From positions 20,543-84,542 of the forward strand of contig CAMDGX010000005.1 in NCBI GenBank assembly GCA_945897825.1: a stretch of 64,000 nt of DNA, given 5' to 3'. A program made the position numbers and the translations under genes. Shown one piece after another: positions 1 to 8,776 of this stretch. The stretch's first letter is position 1; each line of letters begins with the position of its first letter. Source of the stretch: Asaia bogorensis (lineage in GTDB: Bacteria; Pseudomonadota; Alphaproteobacteria; Acetobacterales; Acetobacteraceae). Below the pieces are notes generated by a model. The model had not been told where the DNA came from. It did not search any database and saw only the letters and a program-made list of their open reading frames with translations.

Positions 1-1
1 G

Positions 2-1306
2 GCCATGCGCCGCCTCGCCGCCGGCGACCTCGCCATCGCCATCCCCGACCATCGCCGCCGTGACGAACTCGCCGACGCCGCCGCCGCCCTGGCCATCTTC
101 CGCGACAACCTGGCCGAAACCCGCCATCTCCAGGCCGAGCAGGAACGCGCCCGCCACGCCGCCGACGAAGCCAAGCGGACCTCCCTCCTCGCCATGGCCG
201 CCACCATCGAGCAGGAAGCCGGCACCACCATCGACCGCGTCCGCGCCCTCACCGACGGCACCGCCTCCGCCGCCCGCGCCATGGCCGCCGCCTCCGAGCG
301 CACCCAGGCCAACGCCGAGGCGGCCAGCCGCTCCTGCGGCGAGGCGCTGCACACCGCCGAAAGCGTCGCCGGCGCCGCCCAGGAACTCGGCGCGGCCATC
401 ACCGAGATCACCCGCCAGGTCTCCGGCTCCACCGCCGTCGCCCGCGACGCCGTCACCGCCGGCGATGCTGCCCGCCGCAGCATCGAAGCCCTCAGCGACC
501 GCGCCCTCGAGATCGGCGACATCACCCGCATGATCGCCGACATCGCCGCGCGCACCAACCTGCTGGCCCTCAATGCCACCATCGAGGCCTCCCGCGCCGG
601 CGAGGCCGGCCGCGGCTTCTCGGTCGTGGCCTCCGAGGTGAAGGCACTCGCCGTGCAGACCGCCCGCTCCACCGAGGAGATCGGCCGCCAGCTCGACGGC
701 CTGCGCGAGGCCGCCGGCCATGCGGCCGAGGCCGGCATGCGCATCGTCGCCACGATCGGCGAGATCGAGCACATGTCCCAGTCGATCGCCGCCGCCGTGG
801 AACAGCAGGGTGCCGCCACCACCTCCATCGTCGGCAACGTGGTCGAAACCTCCCGCGCCGTGCGAAACGCCGCCGAACGCGCCAGCGCCGTCTCCGAGGA
901 TGCGCTGGAGGTCGGCGAACGCTCGCGCTCCGTCCTCTCGGCCACCGACGGGCTTGATGGCGCGGTGGACGAATGGCGCACCGCGATCGTGCGCACCGTC
1001 CGCTCCGCCACGCCGGAGGCCGAGCGCCGCGCCGAACCCCGCCACCCGCTCGACATGCCGGCCCGCATGGAGATCCCCGGCAAGCCTTCGATGAACGTCA
1101 TGGTCGCCAACATCTCGGCCAACGGCGCCCAGCTCGCGAACGGGCCGGCGCTTGCCGACGGCGCGCGCATCACCCTCACCCTGGCCGGCCGCGCCATCCC
1201 CGCCACCGTCGTAGCCGTCAACGGCAGCACCCTTGGGCTCGAATTCGCCCAGCCCCTCCCAGGCGAGTTCGTCACCAGCCTGGTCGCCGGACGGCGCGCC
1301 GCCTGA
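2..1306 (+). CDS. Methyl-accepting chemotaxis protein with C-terminal PilZ domain (5' partial)
   Basis: The reading frame is open at the left edge of the window. The visible part begins inside a HAMP domain (about the first 35 residues), so the transmembrane and sensor part lies outside. A long coiled coil follows, with the highly conserved signalling tip near residues 178-230 ([19 protein letters not shown], then [15 protein letters not shown]), which contacts CheA and CheW. The last 90 residues are a PilZ domain: an RxxxR-like stretch (RRAEPRH) and the D/NxSxxG signature (NISANG), the usual c-di-GMP binding elements. The fusion suggests that chemotactic output is modulated by c-di-GMP; this is inferred from the domains. 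The family assignment is firm, the ligand is unknown. Confidence 0.93.
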   Translation, partial: AMRRLAAGDLAIAIPDHRRRDELADAAAALAIFRDNLAETRHLQAEQERARHAADEAKRTSLLAMAATIEQEAGTTIDRVRALTDGTASAARAMAAASERTQANAEAASRSCGEALHTAESVAGAAQELGAAITEITRQVSGSTAVARDAVTAGDAARRSIEALSDRALEIGDITRMIADIAARTNLLALNATIEASRAGEAGRGFSVVASEVKALAVQTARSTEEIGRQLDGLREAAGHAAEAGMRIVATIGEIEHMSQSIAAAVEQQGAATTSIVGNVVETSRAVRNAAERASAVSEDALEVGERSRSVLSATDGLDGAVDEWRTAIVRTVRSATPEAERRAEPRHPLDMPARMEIPGKPSMNVMVANISANGAQLANGPALADGARITLTLAGRAIPATVVAVNGSTLGLEFAQPLPGEFVTSLVAGRRAA

Positions 1307-1331
1307 GCCGCGCGCGCCGCTAGAGCAATAT

Positions 1332-1364
1332 CCGACCTGATCGAATCATCCGGTCGGAAGATTT
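1332..1364. terminator. Imperfect hairpin between convergent genes
   Basis: CCGACC (1332-1337) pairs with GGTCGG (1352-1357), extended by GAT/ATC inside after one mismatch, and a short T-rich stretch follows (GATTTTCG). It lies between the stop codons of the convergent receptor and LuxR-type genes, so a bidirectional terminator is likely. The flanking GAGCAATATCCGA also resembles dispersed palindromes common in alphaproteobacteria, so a REP-like element is an alternative. Confidence 0.45.
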
Positions 1365-1382
1365 TCGTTCTTAATCAATAAC

Positions 1383-2552
1383 TTATATCGGCGGCAGCGT
1401 GCCCGCCCCCGTCGCCGGCGCGCTTAGCAGCACGCGCAACAGGTCCGCTTGCCGGTTGGTGTCCGTCTTCGCCATCAGTCGCGCCAACTGGCTGCGCACC
1501 GTATTGATGCTCCGCCCGCGCGCCGCCGCCGCCTCCGCCAGGCTCCGCCCCGACAGCAGTTCCACGGCCAGCTCCGACTCCGCCGCCGTCAGGCCGAACA
1601 GCCGCGCCAGGTCCGCAGCCGGCGCCGCCCGCCCCGCGTCGTTCACCACCACCAGCGCCGCCGGCGCCACCAGCCAGCGCCAATCCCGCGCCCCCGCCAC
1701 CGGCATCGTCAGCACCGTCAGCGCCGGCCGCCCCGAAGGCCGCGTCACGCGCAGGCTGCCCGAACTCCGCTCCCCCGCCCCGCCCCGCGCCGCGCGCAAC
1801 ACCGCCTCGCCCAACCGCCGCGACTCCTGCCCCGACACCGCGGCCAGCGTCCCGCGCCGCCCTGCGCCCCGCTGGATGCGCAACCCGTCCTCCAGCAGCG
1901 CCGCCGCCGCCGCGTTGTGCCAGATCACCCCGCCCTCGGCATCCACCGCGAACACGCCGTGCGGCAGCGCATCCAGCGCCACCTCCCCCGCCACCGCCTG
2001 CGCCGCCGCCGCACCCAGACGCCGCTGGATCGCCGCCGCGCGCTGCAGATGCGGTAGCACCGCCCGCGCCGCCGCCAGCTCCATCCCCTCGAACGGCCCC
2101 GCCGACCACGGCCGCAGCAGCGAGATGTCCTGGATCCACCCCTCCCCGGCCCAGATCGCGAGCCGCAGCCCCTCGTGCAGCCCACGCGGCGCCAGGAACT
2201 CGTTGTACATCTGGCTGCGCAGCAATTCGTCCTTCGCGACCATCTCCCGCGTGGTCACGATCTCGCCCGCCTCGCGCACCGGCCGCCGCGTGCCCCACAC
2301 GTTGCGCGACACCCACGCGCCCAGGAACACGTCCTCGTACTCCGCGCGATCCATCCCATGGGCCAACCCATGGAACCGGCCCCGATCATCCGTCCGGGCG
2401 AACACATCCGCGAAATGGCACCGGAACAGCCCGGCCAACGCCGCCAGCACCGATGGCCAGCCGTCCTCATCGAGAACACTGGCATACGCCGCATCCACCA
2501 CTCGCCCGATCGCCGCCTGGTGCACGGCCCCCTCGGTTGCTGTTTGAAACAT
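1383..2552 (-). CDS. LuxR-family transcriptional regulator
   Basis: A regulator of about 389 residues. The C-terminal 60 residues form a LuxR-type helix-turn-helix (LTAAESELAVELLSGRS, then INTVRSQLARLMAKT), and the middle resembles a PAS-like sensor (DALPHGVFAVDAEGGVIWHN). The N-terminal 200 residues match the heme/PAS-like region often found in these regulators, but no ligand can be named. I chose the ATG at 2552 (MFQTATEG), because the family usually begins just before the 'AAYASVLDEDGWPSVL' helix. An in-frame ATG at 2642 would add 30 residues of low-complexity sequence. It is transcribed divergently from the neighbouring PEP-CTERM gene, about 160 nt away, so it could regulate that gene. 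Confidence 0.82.
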   Translation of the reverse strand: MFQTATEGAVHQAAIGRVVDAAYASVLDEDGWPSVLAALAGLFRCHFADVFARTDDRGRFHGLAHGMDRAEYEDVFLGAWVSRNVWGTRRPVREAGEIVTTREMVAKDELLRSQMYNEFLAPRGLHEGLRLAIWAGEGWIQDISLLRPWSAGPFEGMELAAARAVLPHLQRAAAIQRRLGAAAAQAVAGEVALDALPHGVFAVDAEGGVIWHNAAAAALLEDGLRIQRGAGRRGTLAAVSGQESRRLGEAVLRAARGGAGERSSGSLRVTRPSGRPALTVLTMPVAGARDWRWLVAPAALVVVNDAGRAAPAADLARLFGLTAAESELAVELLSGRSLAEAAAARGRSINTVRSQLARLMAKTDTNRQADLLRVLLSAPATGAGTLPPI

Positions 2553-2715
2553 TTTGCGGCAGCGCTGCCCGCCGGCACAAGCATTTACCGGCGCAACAAC
2601 CTCCGCCGGAGAATGACACGGCAGCGTCAGGGATCGCCTCATCCGTATGGATGATGCCCCGCCCCTCCAGCCCCGTCATGCTCGTACCATCGAGACATTT
2701 TCCGGGAGACGATCA

Positions 2716-3462
2716 ATGGGATTTTCAGCCTTGGCTCCGTTCCGCGCCACGGTCGCCGCCATCGGGCTGGCCACGCTCGCCAGCCCGCCCGTCGCCGCCC
2801 AGACCGCGCCCTACTTCCTCAGCTTCACCACGACCATGTCCCAGTATTCCGTGGAACCCGTGGTGATGTTCGAAAGCGCCGTCGGCACCTCCGGGTTCGG
2901 CGTCACCTGGCCGTTCCACGTGCCGGCCGGCACCAGCACCATCACCGACCCCTTCGAGAAGCTCGCGCCGATGCAGGCCGTCTACCTCATGGGCCTGACC
3001 AACCTCGTCCCGGACGGCGAGGAGGCCACGGGCGACGAAGCACCCCACCTCGTCCTGTTCACCAACAACAGCTTCGCCGCGGCCGCCGTCGGCCAGAGCT
3101 TCGAAACCCTCTTCCCCAACACCAGCGAGGCCGCGCTCATCGCCGACCTCCAGGAAGCCTTTGCGGTCGGGTCCGACCCAAGCGACCTGCGCCTCGAGGA
3201 AGCCGGCGAGCGCCTCGGCACCTTCGCCAACATGCTGGGCGCGAGCGACGCCATCGATGGCCCCTACGGCTCCATCGCCTTCGTCCCCGGCGACGCCTAT
3301 TCCGTGATGGCCTTCTCCAGCGGCCAGATCATCGGCACGGGCCTCAGCAGCACCACCCTGGCCGAAACCCCGGTTGACGCGCCCGAGCCGCTCTCCCTCG
3401 CCCTGTTCGCCAGCAGCCTCGCGGGCCTGGCGATCATCCGCCGCCGCCGCCCCTCCGCCTGA
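2716..3462 (+). CDS. PEP-CTERM sorting domain-containing exported protein
   Basis: A 248-residue protein with an N-terminal signal peptide (hydrophobic run through about residue 28, ending VAAQ) and a C-terminal sorting tripartite signal: PEP (APEPLSL), one hydrophobic segment and an RRRR tail. Such proteins are cleaved and sorted by an exosortase and are associated with extracellular polysaccharide. No exosortase gene is in this window. The start at 2716 is supported by GGGAG seven bases upstream; an earlier in-frame ATG (2647) lacks a signal-peptide context. The mature domain is not one I recognise. I found no sigma-54-like element upstream, unlike the second PEP-CTERM gene at 20342-21022. 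Confidence 0.85.
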   Translation: MGFSALAPFRATVAAIGLATLASPPVAAQTAPYFLSFTTTMSQYSVEPVVMFESAVGTSGFGVTWPFHVPAGTSTITDPFEKLAPMQAVYLMGLTNLVPDGEEATGDEAPHLVLFTNNSFAAAAVGQSFETLFPNTSEAALIADLQEAFAVGSDPSDLRLEEAGERLGTFANMLGASDAIDGPYGSIAFVPGDAYSVMAFSSGQIIGTGLSSTTLAETPVDAPEPLSLALFASSLAGLAIIRRRRPSA

Positions 3463-3507
3463 CGCCGCAGGCGCGCGGGCCTCAGCGCCCGCGCCGACCT
3501 GCCGCCT

Positions 3508-5385
3508 TCACTGGCAGGCGAGGCATTCCTCGTAATCCGTCGTGCCGGCCTTCGGCATCGCCCCGGCCACCAGCGGCAGGATCCCCTGGTCATTCGCCGG
3601 CAGGTTCGCCGCCGACACCCCGGTGAACTCGTCCGGCCGCACCGCCTTCTCGCTGACGGCGTCAGCCCGCTGGATCGACATCGACCGGCAATAGTACAGG
3701 CTCTTCACGCCCTTCTTCCACGCCAGGTAATGGATCTGGTGCAGGTCGCGCTTGTGCACGTCCGCCGGCACGAAGATGTTCACCGACTGGCTCTGGCAGA
3801 TATACGGCGTCCGGTCCGCCGCATGCTCCACCACCCAGCGCTGGTCCAGCTCGAACGCCGTCTTGTACACGGCCTTCTCCTGCTCGGTCAGGAAATCGAG
3901 GTGCTGAACACTGCCCTTGTTGGTGGTGATCGACGACCACACCTCCTCGCTGTCCTGCCCTTTCTCGATCAGCAACTGGTGCAGATGCCGGTTGCGCACC
4001 GTGAAGCTGCCCGACAGCGTCTTCTGCAGGAACACGTTCGCCGCGATCGGCTCCACCCCTGGCGACGAATTGCCGGCAATGATCGAGATCGAAGCCGTCG
4101 GCGCGATCGCCATCTTGTGGCTGAACCGCTCATGCACCCCATACTCGGCCGCATCCGGGCACGCCCCGCGCTCATCGGCCAGCATCCGGCTCGCATTGTC
4201 GGCCTGCTCGCGGATGTGCTTGAACATCTTCCTGTTCCACACCTTCGCGATCACGCTCTCGAACGGCACCTTCTGCGACTGCAGGAACGAGTGGAACCCC
4301 ATCACCCCGAGGCCCACCGACCGCTCGCGCATCGCCGAATACCGCGCCCGCTCCATCCCTTCCGGCGCCCGGTCGATGAAATCCTGCAGCACGTTGTCGA
4401 GGAAGCGCATCACGTCCTCGATGAACAGCGGGTCGTCCTTCCACTCGAACCAGTTCTCCAGGTTCAGGGAAGACAGGCAGCACACCGCCGTCCGCTGCTT
4501 GCCATGCTGGTCGATCCCGGTCGGCAGCGTGATCTCGCTGCACAGGTTCGAGGTCTTCACCTCCAGCCCCGCCAGCTTGTGATGCTCCGGCTGGGCGCGG
4601 CTCACATGGTCGCTGAAGATCAGATACGGCTCGCCGGTCTCGATCCGCGCCGTCAGAATGCGGATCCACAACGACCGCGCATTGATCTTGCGCACCACGC
4701 TGCCGTCCTTGGGCGAGGTCAGCGCCCAGTCCTCGCCCGCTTCAACCGCGCGCATGAACGCGTCGGGCACCAGGATGCCATGGTGCAGGTTCAGCGCCTT
4801 GCGGTTCGGATCGCCCCCGGTCGGCCGCCGCAGCTCGATGAACTCCTCGATCTCAGGATGCCACACCGGCAGGTAAACCGCCGCCGACCCGCGCCGCAGC
4901 GACCCCTGGGAAATCGCCAGCGTCAGGCTGTCCATCACCCGAATGAACGGAATCACGCCGGAGGTCTTGCCGTTCTGCCCCACCTTCTCGCCGATCGAGC
5001 GCAGGTTGCCCCAATACGACCCGATGCCGCCGCCCTTGCTGGCCAGCCACACATTCTCGTTCCACAGCCCGACAATGCCGTCGAGCGAATCGCTGGCCTC
5101 GTTCAGGAAGCAGGAAATCGGCAGCCCGCGCGTCGTCCCCCCGTTCGACAGCACCGGCGTCGCCGGCATGAACCACAGCCGGCTCATGTAGTCATACAGC
5201 CGCTGCGCATGCCCCTGGTCGTCGCCATAGAAGCTCGAAACCCGCGCGAACAGGTCCTGGTAGCTCTCCCCCGGCAGCAGATACCGGTCGTCCAGCGTCG
5301 CCCGCCCGAAATCGGTCAACAACGCATCGCGGGACCGGTCGACGCGAACCTGGTGGTGGCCCTGGAACTGAACGACATCAAGCAC
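3508..5385 (-). CDS. nrdA: Class I ribonucleoside-diphosphate reductase, alpha (large) subunit
   Basis: Reduces ribonucleoside diphosphates to deoxy forms for DNA synthesis in the cytoplasm, together with an NrdB radical subunit that is not in this window. Visible catalytic elements, in order: the first redox cysteine (PISCFLNE), the thiyl-radical loop N-x-C-x-E (SNLCSEI), the partner cysteine (TAVCCLSSLNL), the paired tyrosines of the radical pathway (SLYYCRS) and the C-terminal swinging-arm CLAC. The protein is about 625 residues and lacks the N-terminal ATP cone of the 761-residue E. coli enzyme, so ATP/dATP activity control is probably absent. I chose GTG at 5385 (VLDVVQFQ), which is preceded by a purine-rich GAGGGGG. 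An ATG at 5460 would add 25 residues unlike the family. Two NrdR-box candidates lie 84 and 117 nt upstream. Confidence 0.95.
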   Translation of the reverse strand: MLDVVQFQGHHQVRVDRSRDALLTDFGRATLDDRYLLPGESYQDLFARVSSFYGDDQGHAQRLYDYMSRLWFMPATPVLSNGGTTRGLPISCFLNEASDSLDGIVGLWNENVWLASKGGGIGSYWGNLRSIGEKVGQNGKTSGVIPFIRVMDSLTLAISQGSLRRGSAAVYLPVWHPEIEEFIELRRPTGGDPNRKALNLHHGILVPDAFMRAVEAGEDWALTSPKDGSVVRKINARSLWIRILTARIETGEPYLIFSDHVSRAQPEHHKLAGLEVKTSNLCSEITLPTGIDQHGKQRTAVCCLSSLNLENWFEWKDDPLFIEDVMRFLDNVLQDFIDRAPEGMERARYSAMRERSVGLGVMGFHSFLQSQKVPFESVIAKVWNRKMFKHIREQADNASRMLADERGACPDAAEYGVHERFSHKMAIAPTASISIIAGNSSPGVEPIAANVFLQKTLSGSFTVRNRHLHQLLIEKGQDSEEVWSSITTNKGSVQHLDFLTEQEKAVYKTAFELDQRWVVEHAADRTPYICQSQSVNIFVPADVHKRDLHQIHYLAWKKGVKSLYYCRSMSIQRADAVSEKAVRPDEFTGVSAANLPANDQGILPLVAGAMPKAGTTDYEECLACQ

Positions 5386-5704
5386 GAGTAGCCCCCTCAA
5401 TCCCGAAGCGGGGATGAACACCCCGTAACCCCATCCTGCCCAAAGGCTTGCGCCCGTCAATTCAAATTACACTACATCTAGCGCGCTCCACCCAACCCCC
5501 TACACAATATGGACATCTGATGCGCCGCGGCAACACCGCCCCGGCGAACGAAAACGGAACATACGCCCCGGCCGCCCGCGCGCCAAGCACGCAGCGATTC
5601 GCTCCCCGTGTTCCTCGCTATCCACAGGCGCGCAGGCGGAAGGCGAGGGGCGCCGCCCCCCAACCTACTGGCGCCCCCGCCGGGGCCGGCGGCCCCAGAC
5701 CCCA
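5386..5704. other. Intergenic region with nrdA control sites
   Basis: This stretch of about 320 bases holds no credible gene. From the nrdA side it contains two NrdR-box-like palindromes (5469-5517) and a DnaA-box-like CTATCCACA (5618-5626, eight of nine bases of TTATCCACA). Next to the M20 peptidase stop there are two GC-rich inverted repeats: GGGGCGCC/GGCGCCCC (5647-5677) and GGGGCC/GGCCCC (5682-5696). The latter could terminate the minus-strand peptidase operon. Confidence 0.5.
5469..5517 (-). promoter_or_regulatory. Tandem NrdR-box candidates upstream of nrdA
   Basis: Box 1 (5469-5484, core CTACATCTAG) matches about 12 of 16 positions of the published NrdR consensus acaCwAtATaTwGtgt. Box 2 (5502-5517, ACACAATAT then divergent) matches about 10 of 16. 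Their starts are 33 bp apart, close to the three-helical-turn spacing (31-33 bp) typical of NrdR operators. A -10-like TGTAAT (minus strand, 5465-5470) overlaps the edge of box 1, as expected for a repressor site. Confidence 0.65.
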
Positions 5705-6991
5705 TTACGAAAGCGGGCGAACCCCGCACCACTCCGCGATGAACGCCGCGATCGCCACCGTGTTCTTCTTCAGCGACGGCAGATGCGCCCGCTCGTCGAA
5801 CGCATGCGCCCCCTCCCCCTTCGGGCCGTAGCACAGGGCGGGAATCCCGTAGTAGTTCAGGTAGGCCCGAACATCGGCCACACCGGTCGATACGTGTGAC
5901 TTGAGCTTCTCGCCGTACACCGCCGCATGCGTCGCCGCCAGAACCCGCTCCGCCTCGCTCCCCTCCGGCAGGTGGAAGGCATCGGCCTGAAACCCGTTCC
6001 AGATCACCTCCGGCGGGTTGTTCGCCATGAACGAATCGCCCTTCGCCGCCGCTGCCACCGCATCCAGCACCTCCTGCCGCGCCGCGGCCAGCGTCGTGCC
6101 CTCCAGCAACCCGATCCGGCAATCCACCTCGCACCAAGCCGGCGTCGAGCTGCCCCAGTCCCCGCCCCGGATCACCCCGGGATTGAACTTCACCGGGTTG
6201 TTCATCCCCTTGAACAGCGGATGATCCTTCGCCCGGGCATTGATCCGCGCCGTCAGCTCATACAGCTCGCCCAACAGCTTGTAGGCGCTCATGATCGCAT
6301 TGGTGCCGGTATCCGCCACCGCCACATGCACCGGCACGCCGCGAATGCGCAGCCGGAACCACATCACCCCCACATGCGCCCGCGTCAGCGTCCCCGCCGT
6401 CGGCTCCGGCACCAGCGCCGCATCCGCCCGATACCCGCGCGCCAAGGTCGAAAGCGCGCCATTGCCGGTGCACTCCTCCTCTGTCACCGTCTGCACATAC
6501 ACATCCGACGCCGGCGCCAGCCCCGCGGTCTTCAGCGCATCCATGGCGAAGAACATCGCCGCCACGCCCTGCTTCATGTCGTGGCAGCCGCGCCCGTTCA
6601 TCCACTCGCCCGAGATCACCGGGTCGAACGGCGGAAACTGCCACATCTCCTCCGGCCCCGGCGGCACCACGTCCACATGCCCCTGCACGATCAAGGACTT
6701 GCCCTTCTGTTCCGGCGACCGCACCGTCCCCACCACCTGCACCGCCTGCTGGTAGTCGGTATCCATCACCGGCGAAAACCCCGGCAGGTGGCTCATCTGC
6801 ACCTCGGCCAGGGTGTAGCGATCCACGCTCCACCCCCGCCCCGCCATCTCCCGCGCCAGCCAATCCTGGCACGGCCCCTCCTTCCCGCGCACCGAGGGGA
6901 ACCGCACCAGCGTCTGCAGCCAGGCAACCTGCCGCTCCCAGTTCGCCTCGACGGCGGCTTCAATCTTCCTGATCAACGCGGCATCGGCCAT
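5705..6991 (-). CDS. M20-family metallopeptidase / deacylase (ArgE-DapE type)
   Basis: A 428-residue zinc-dependent amidohydrolase that cleaves amide bonds of small acylated amino acids or peptides in the cytoplasm. Metal-ligand motifs are visible: GHVDVVP (first His and the following Asp), GRGCHDMKQG (bridging Asp) and TEEECTGNGA (catalytic Glu pair), plus a late His (GEGAHAFDE). The middle third is the dimerisation domain insert. It starts nine bases after the stop of the substrate-binding protein gene and has its own GGAG eight bases before the ATG, so the two form an operon. Together they look like uptake of a peptide-like compound followed by its hydrolysis. The exact substrate (acetylornithine, succinyl-diaminopimelate, a formyl-pyrimidine or other) cannot be read from sequence. 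Confidence 0.9.
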   Translation of the reverse strand: MADAALIRKIEAAVEANWERQVAWLQTLVRFPSVRGKEGPCQDWLAREMAGRGWSVDRYTLAEVQMSHLPGFSPVMDTDYQQAVQVVGTVRSPEQKGKSLIVQGHVDVVPPGPEEMWQFPPFDPVISGEWMNGRGCHDMKQGVAAMFFAMDALKTAGLAPASDVYVQTVTEEECTGNGALSTLARGYRADAALVPEPTAGTLTRAHVGVMWFRLRIRGVPVHVAVADTGTNAIMSAYKLLGELYELTARINARAKDHPLFKGMNNPVKFNPGVIRGGDWGSSTPAWCEVDCRIGLLEGTTLAAARQEVLDAVAAAAKGDSFMANNPPEVIWNGFQADAFHLPEGSEAERVLAATHAAVYGEKLKSHVSTGVADVRAYLNYYGIPALCYGPKGEGAHAFDERAHLPSLKKNTVAIAAFIAEWCGVRPLS

Positions 6992-7000
6992 GGGGCGCTC

Positions 7001-8578
7001 CTACTTCTTCTCGATGTTCCAATAGACCACCACCGGCGATTCCAGCAGCCCCGACAGGGAGGTCCGCGTCGCCACGAACTGGTCGTACTGCCCCAGCACC
7101 CGATACGGCACCGCCTCGACCAGCGCCCGGTGATACGTCTCCAGCGCCTTCGGCCGCGACGCGTCATCCGCCGCCAGGAACGCGCTGCGCAGCTTCTCCA
7201 CCTCCAGGTCGCACGGCCAGCCGACGAAGTTCCGCCCCTCGCAGGTCATGTCCGTCCCCACATTGGTCAACGGATGGAAGGTGATCGCCCCGGGCGCCCC
7301 GGTCAGGAACATGTGCCAGCTTTCCTTGTTGCGCAGCCGCTGCCCCACCGTCCCCCAGTCGTTCCACACGATCTCGATGTTCAGCCCCGCCTTCTTCAGC
7401 GCGTCGACCGCCACTTCCGCCATCTGCCCCAGCGTCGCGATCTCCTTGGTGGAGATGAAATACAGCTTCTCCCCCTTGTACCCCGCGTCGATGAACATCT
7501 GCTTCGCCTTCGCCAGGTCCATCTTCAGGTGCTCGGCCCCCGCCTCCGTCCCGAACGGCGTGCCGCAGATGAAGAACGAGTTGCAGGTCCGCCAGTTCTC
7601 CGGCTCGCCCCACGCCGCCGCCATGTAGTCGGACTGGTTCACCACCCAGTTCAGCGCGCGCCGCATCTCCACCTTGTTGAACGGCGCGATCGACGCATTC
7701 GGCCGCAGCATGTTCTGCCCCGACAGATGCGTGTTCTTCATCAGCCGGATGTTCGGATTGCGCCGCAGCAACGGCAGCAGGTCCGGCGCGCCCCGCTCCA
7801 GCATGTCCACCTCATTGGCCTGCAACGCCGCCGAAGCCGTCGCCGGATCCGGGATCACCCGCCATTCCACCCGGTCCACCTTCACCACGCGCCCGCCCGC
7901 CAGCCCGTCCGGCGCCTCCGCCCGCGGCCGATACGCCGCATTGCGCTCATAGACCGACTTGTGCCCCGAAACCCGCTCGGCATGGTTGAACCGGAACGGC
8001 CCCGACCCGATCGCGTTGTTCACCTGCGTCAGCACCGGCTTGCCGTCCGCCCCGATCGCGTCCTGCGCCCGCATCACCGCCTGGAACCGCGCCGGAATCG
8101 CCGCCATCGACAGCATGAACCCCGGATACGGCCGGCTCAGCTTGATCTCGATCGTCCGCCCGTCCACCTCGTCCACGCTCGCCACCGCGCCGGCCATGTG
8201 CCGCCCCACCGTGTCGATCACCATCCACCGCCGGATCGACGCCACCACGTCCGCCGCCGTCACCGGCGCCCCGTCATGAAACGCCTGGCCCTCGCGCAGC
8301 GTGATCTTCCACGACAACCCGTCCGCCCCCTGGCTCCAGCCCTCCGCCATCTGCGGCTTCGGATTCAGCTGGCTGTCCAGCGTGAACAGCGACTCATAGA
8401 TCATCACCCCATGGATCAGGCTGATCCACGCCGTGCTGAACATCGGGTCCAGCACCGTCACATCCGCCGAAGGAACCGTGCGGATCACCTTCTGCTGCGC
8501 CTGCGCCGCGCCCGCCCCAAGCGCCAACACCGCCGCCCCCGCCAGAAGCCCCCGCCGAATGCCAGAGATCACGCCCAT
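7001..8578 (-). CDS. ABC transporter periplasmic substrate-binding protein, family 5 (peptide/nickel type)
   Basis: A protein of 525 residues. The signal peptide is at residues 1-29 (RRGLLAGAAVLALGAGAAQA, cleavage before QQKV), and the rest has the typical SBP_bac_5 layout (LDPMFSTAWISLIHGVMIYESLF near the N-terminus, NVEWRV/GSGPFRF region centrally). It binds an oligopeptide-like or other amine-bearing ligand in the periplasm. The permease and ATPase genes that such a protein needs are not in this window. The start at 8578 has GGAG ten bases upstream. A longer frame from 8722 only translates the adjacent palindromic repeat and is rejected. It is followed directly by the M20 peptidase gene. 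The family is certain, the ligand unknown. Confidence 0.93.
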   Translation of the reverse strand: MGVISGIRRGLLAGAAVLALGAGAAQAQQKVIRTVPSADVTVLDPMFSTAWISLIHGVMIYESLFTLDSQLNPKPQMAEGWSQGADGLSWKITLREGQAFHDGAPVTAADVVASIRRWMVIDTVGRHMAGAVASVDEVDGRTIEIKLSRPYPGFMLSMAAIPARFQAVMRAQDAIGADGKPVLTQVNNAIGSGPFRFNHAERVSGHKSVYERNAAYRPRAEAPDGLAGGRVVKVDRVEWRVIPDPATASAALQANEVDMLERGAPDLLPLLRRNPNIRLMKNTHLSGQNMLRPNASIAPFNKVEMRRALNWVVNQSDYMAAAWGEPENWRTCNSFFICGTPFGTEAGAEHLKMDLAKAKQMFIDAGYKGEKLYFISTKEIATLGQMAEVAVDALKKAGLNIEIVWNDWGTVGQRLRNKESWHMFLTGAPGAITFHPLTNVGTDMTCEGRNFVGWPCDLEVEKLRSAFLAADDASRPKALETYHRALVEAVPYRVLGQYDQFVATRTSLSGLLESPVVVYWNIEKK

Positions 8579-8595
8579 GAACCCGCTCCCACCAG

Positions 8596-8609
8596 ATGCT
8601 GCAACGCAA
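8596..8609 (-). promoter_or_regulatory. 14-bp motif shared with the MFS gene leader
   Basis: ATGCTGCAACGCAA lies 17 nt upstream of the binding-protein start. The identical 14-mer occurs at 11177-11190, 26 nt upstream of the MFS transporter start, in the same orientation relative to the genes. It could be a common operator or promoter part. Confidence 0.3.
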
Positions 8610-8656
8610 CAGCACCACAGGCTCAGCGGGGAGGCAACAAGGAAGCAAGAAAGAAT

Positions 8657-8772
8657 GTTCTTTTTTGAAAAAAAGAACCAAAAAACTTTCCTCCCTTTGC
8701 GCCACGCCCGACAGACAGCCACCGCGCAAATGGATAAAAGTCTTTTTTCTTCTTTTTCTTCAGAAAAAGAAG
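8657..8772. repeat. Double-hairpin intergenic palindrome, copy 1
   Basis: The left hairpin GTTC(T)6...GAAC (8657-8678) and right hairpin CTTCTTTTTC/GAAAAAGAAG (8749-8772) flank the inner pair AACTTTCCTCCCTTTGCGC...GCGCAAATGGATAAAAGT. The right edge lies four bases past the stop codon of the minus-strand oxygenase gene. Orientation: GTTC end on the left. Confidence 0.9.
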
Positions 8773-8776
8773 AGTC

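Noticed and set aside
3730..5391. A 553-codon plus-strand frame opposite nrdA
   Set aside because: nrdA carries all catalytic motifs on the other strand; this frame is its shadow.
5927..8668. A 913-codon plus-strand open frame opposite the M20 peptidase and binding-protein genes
   Set aside because: Spans two genuine genes with good domain content and shows no recognisable sequence; Arg/His/Pro-rich shadow.
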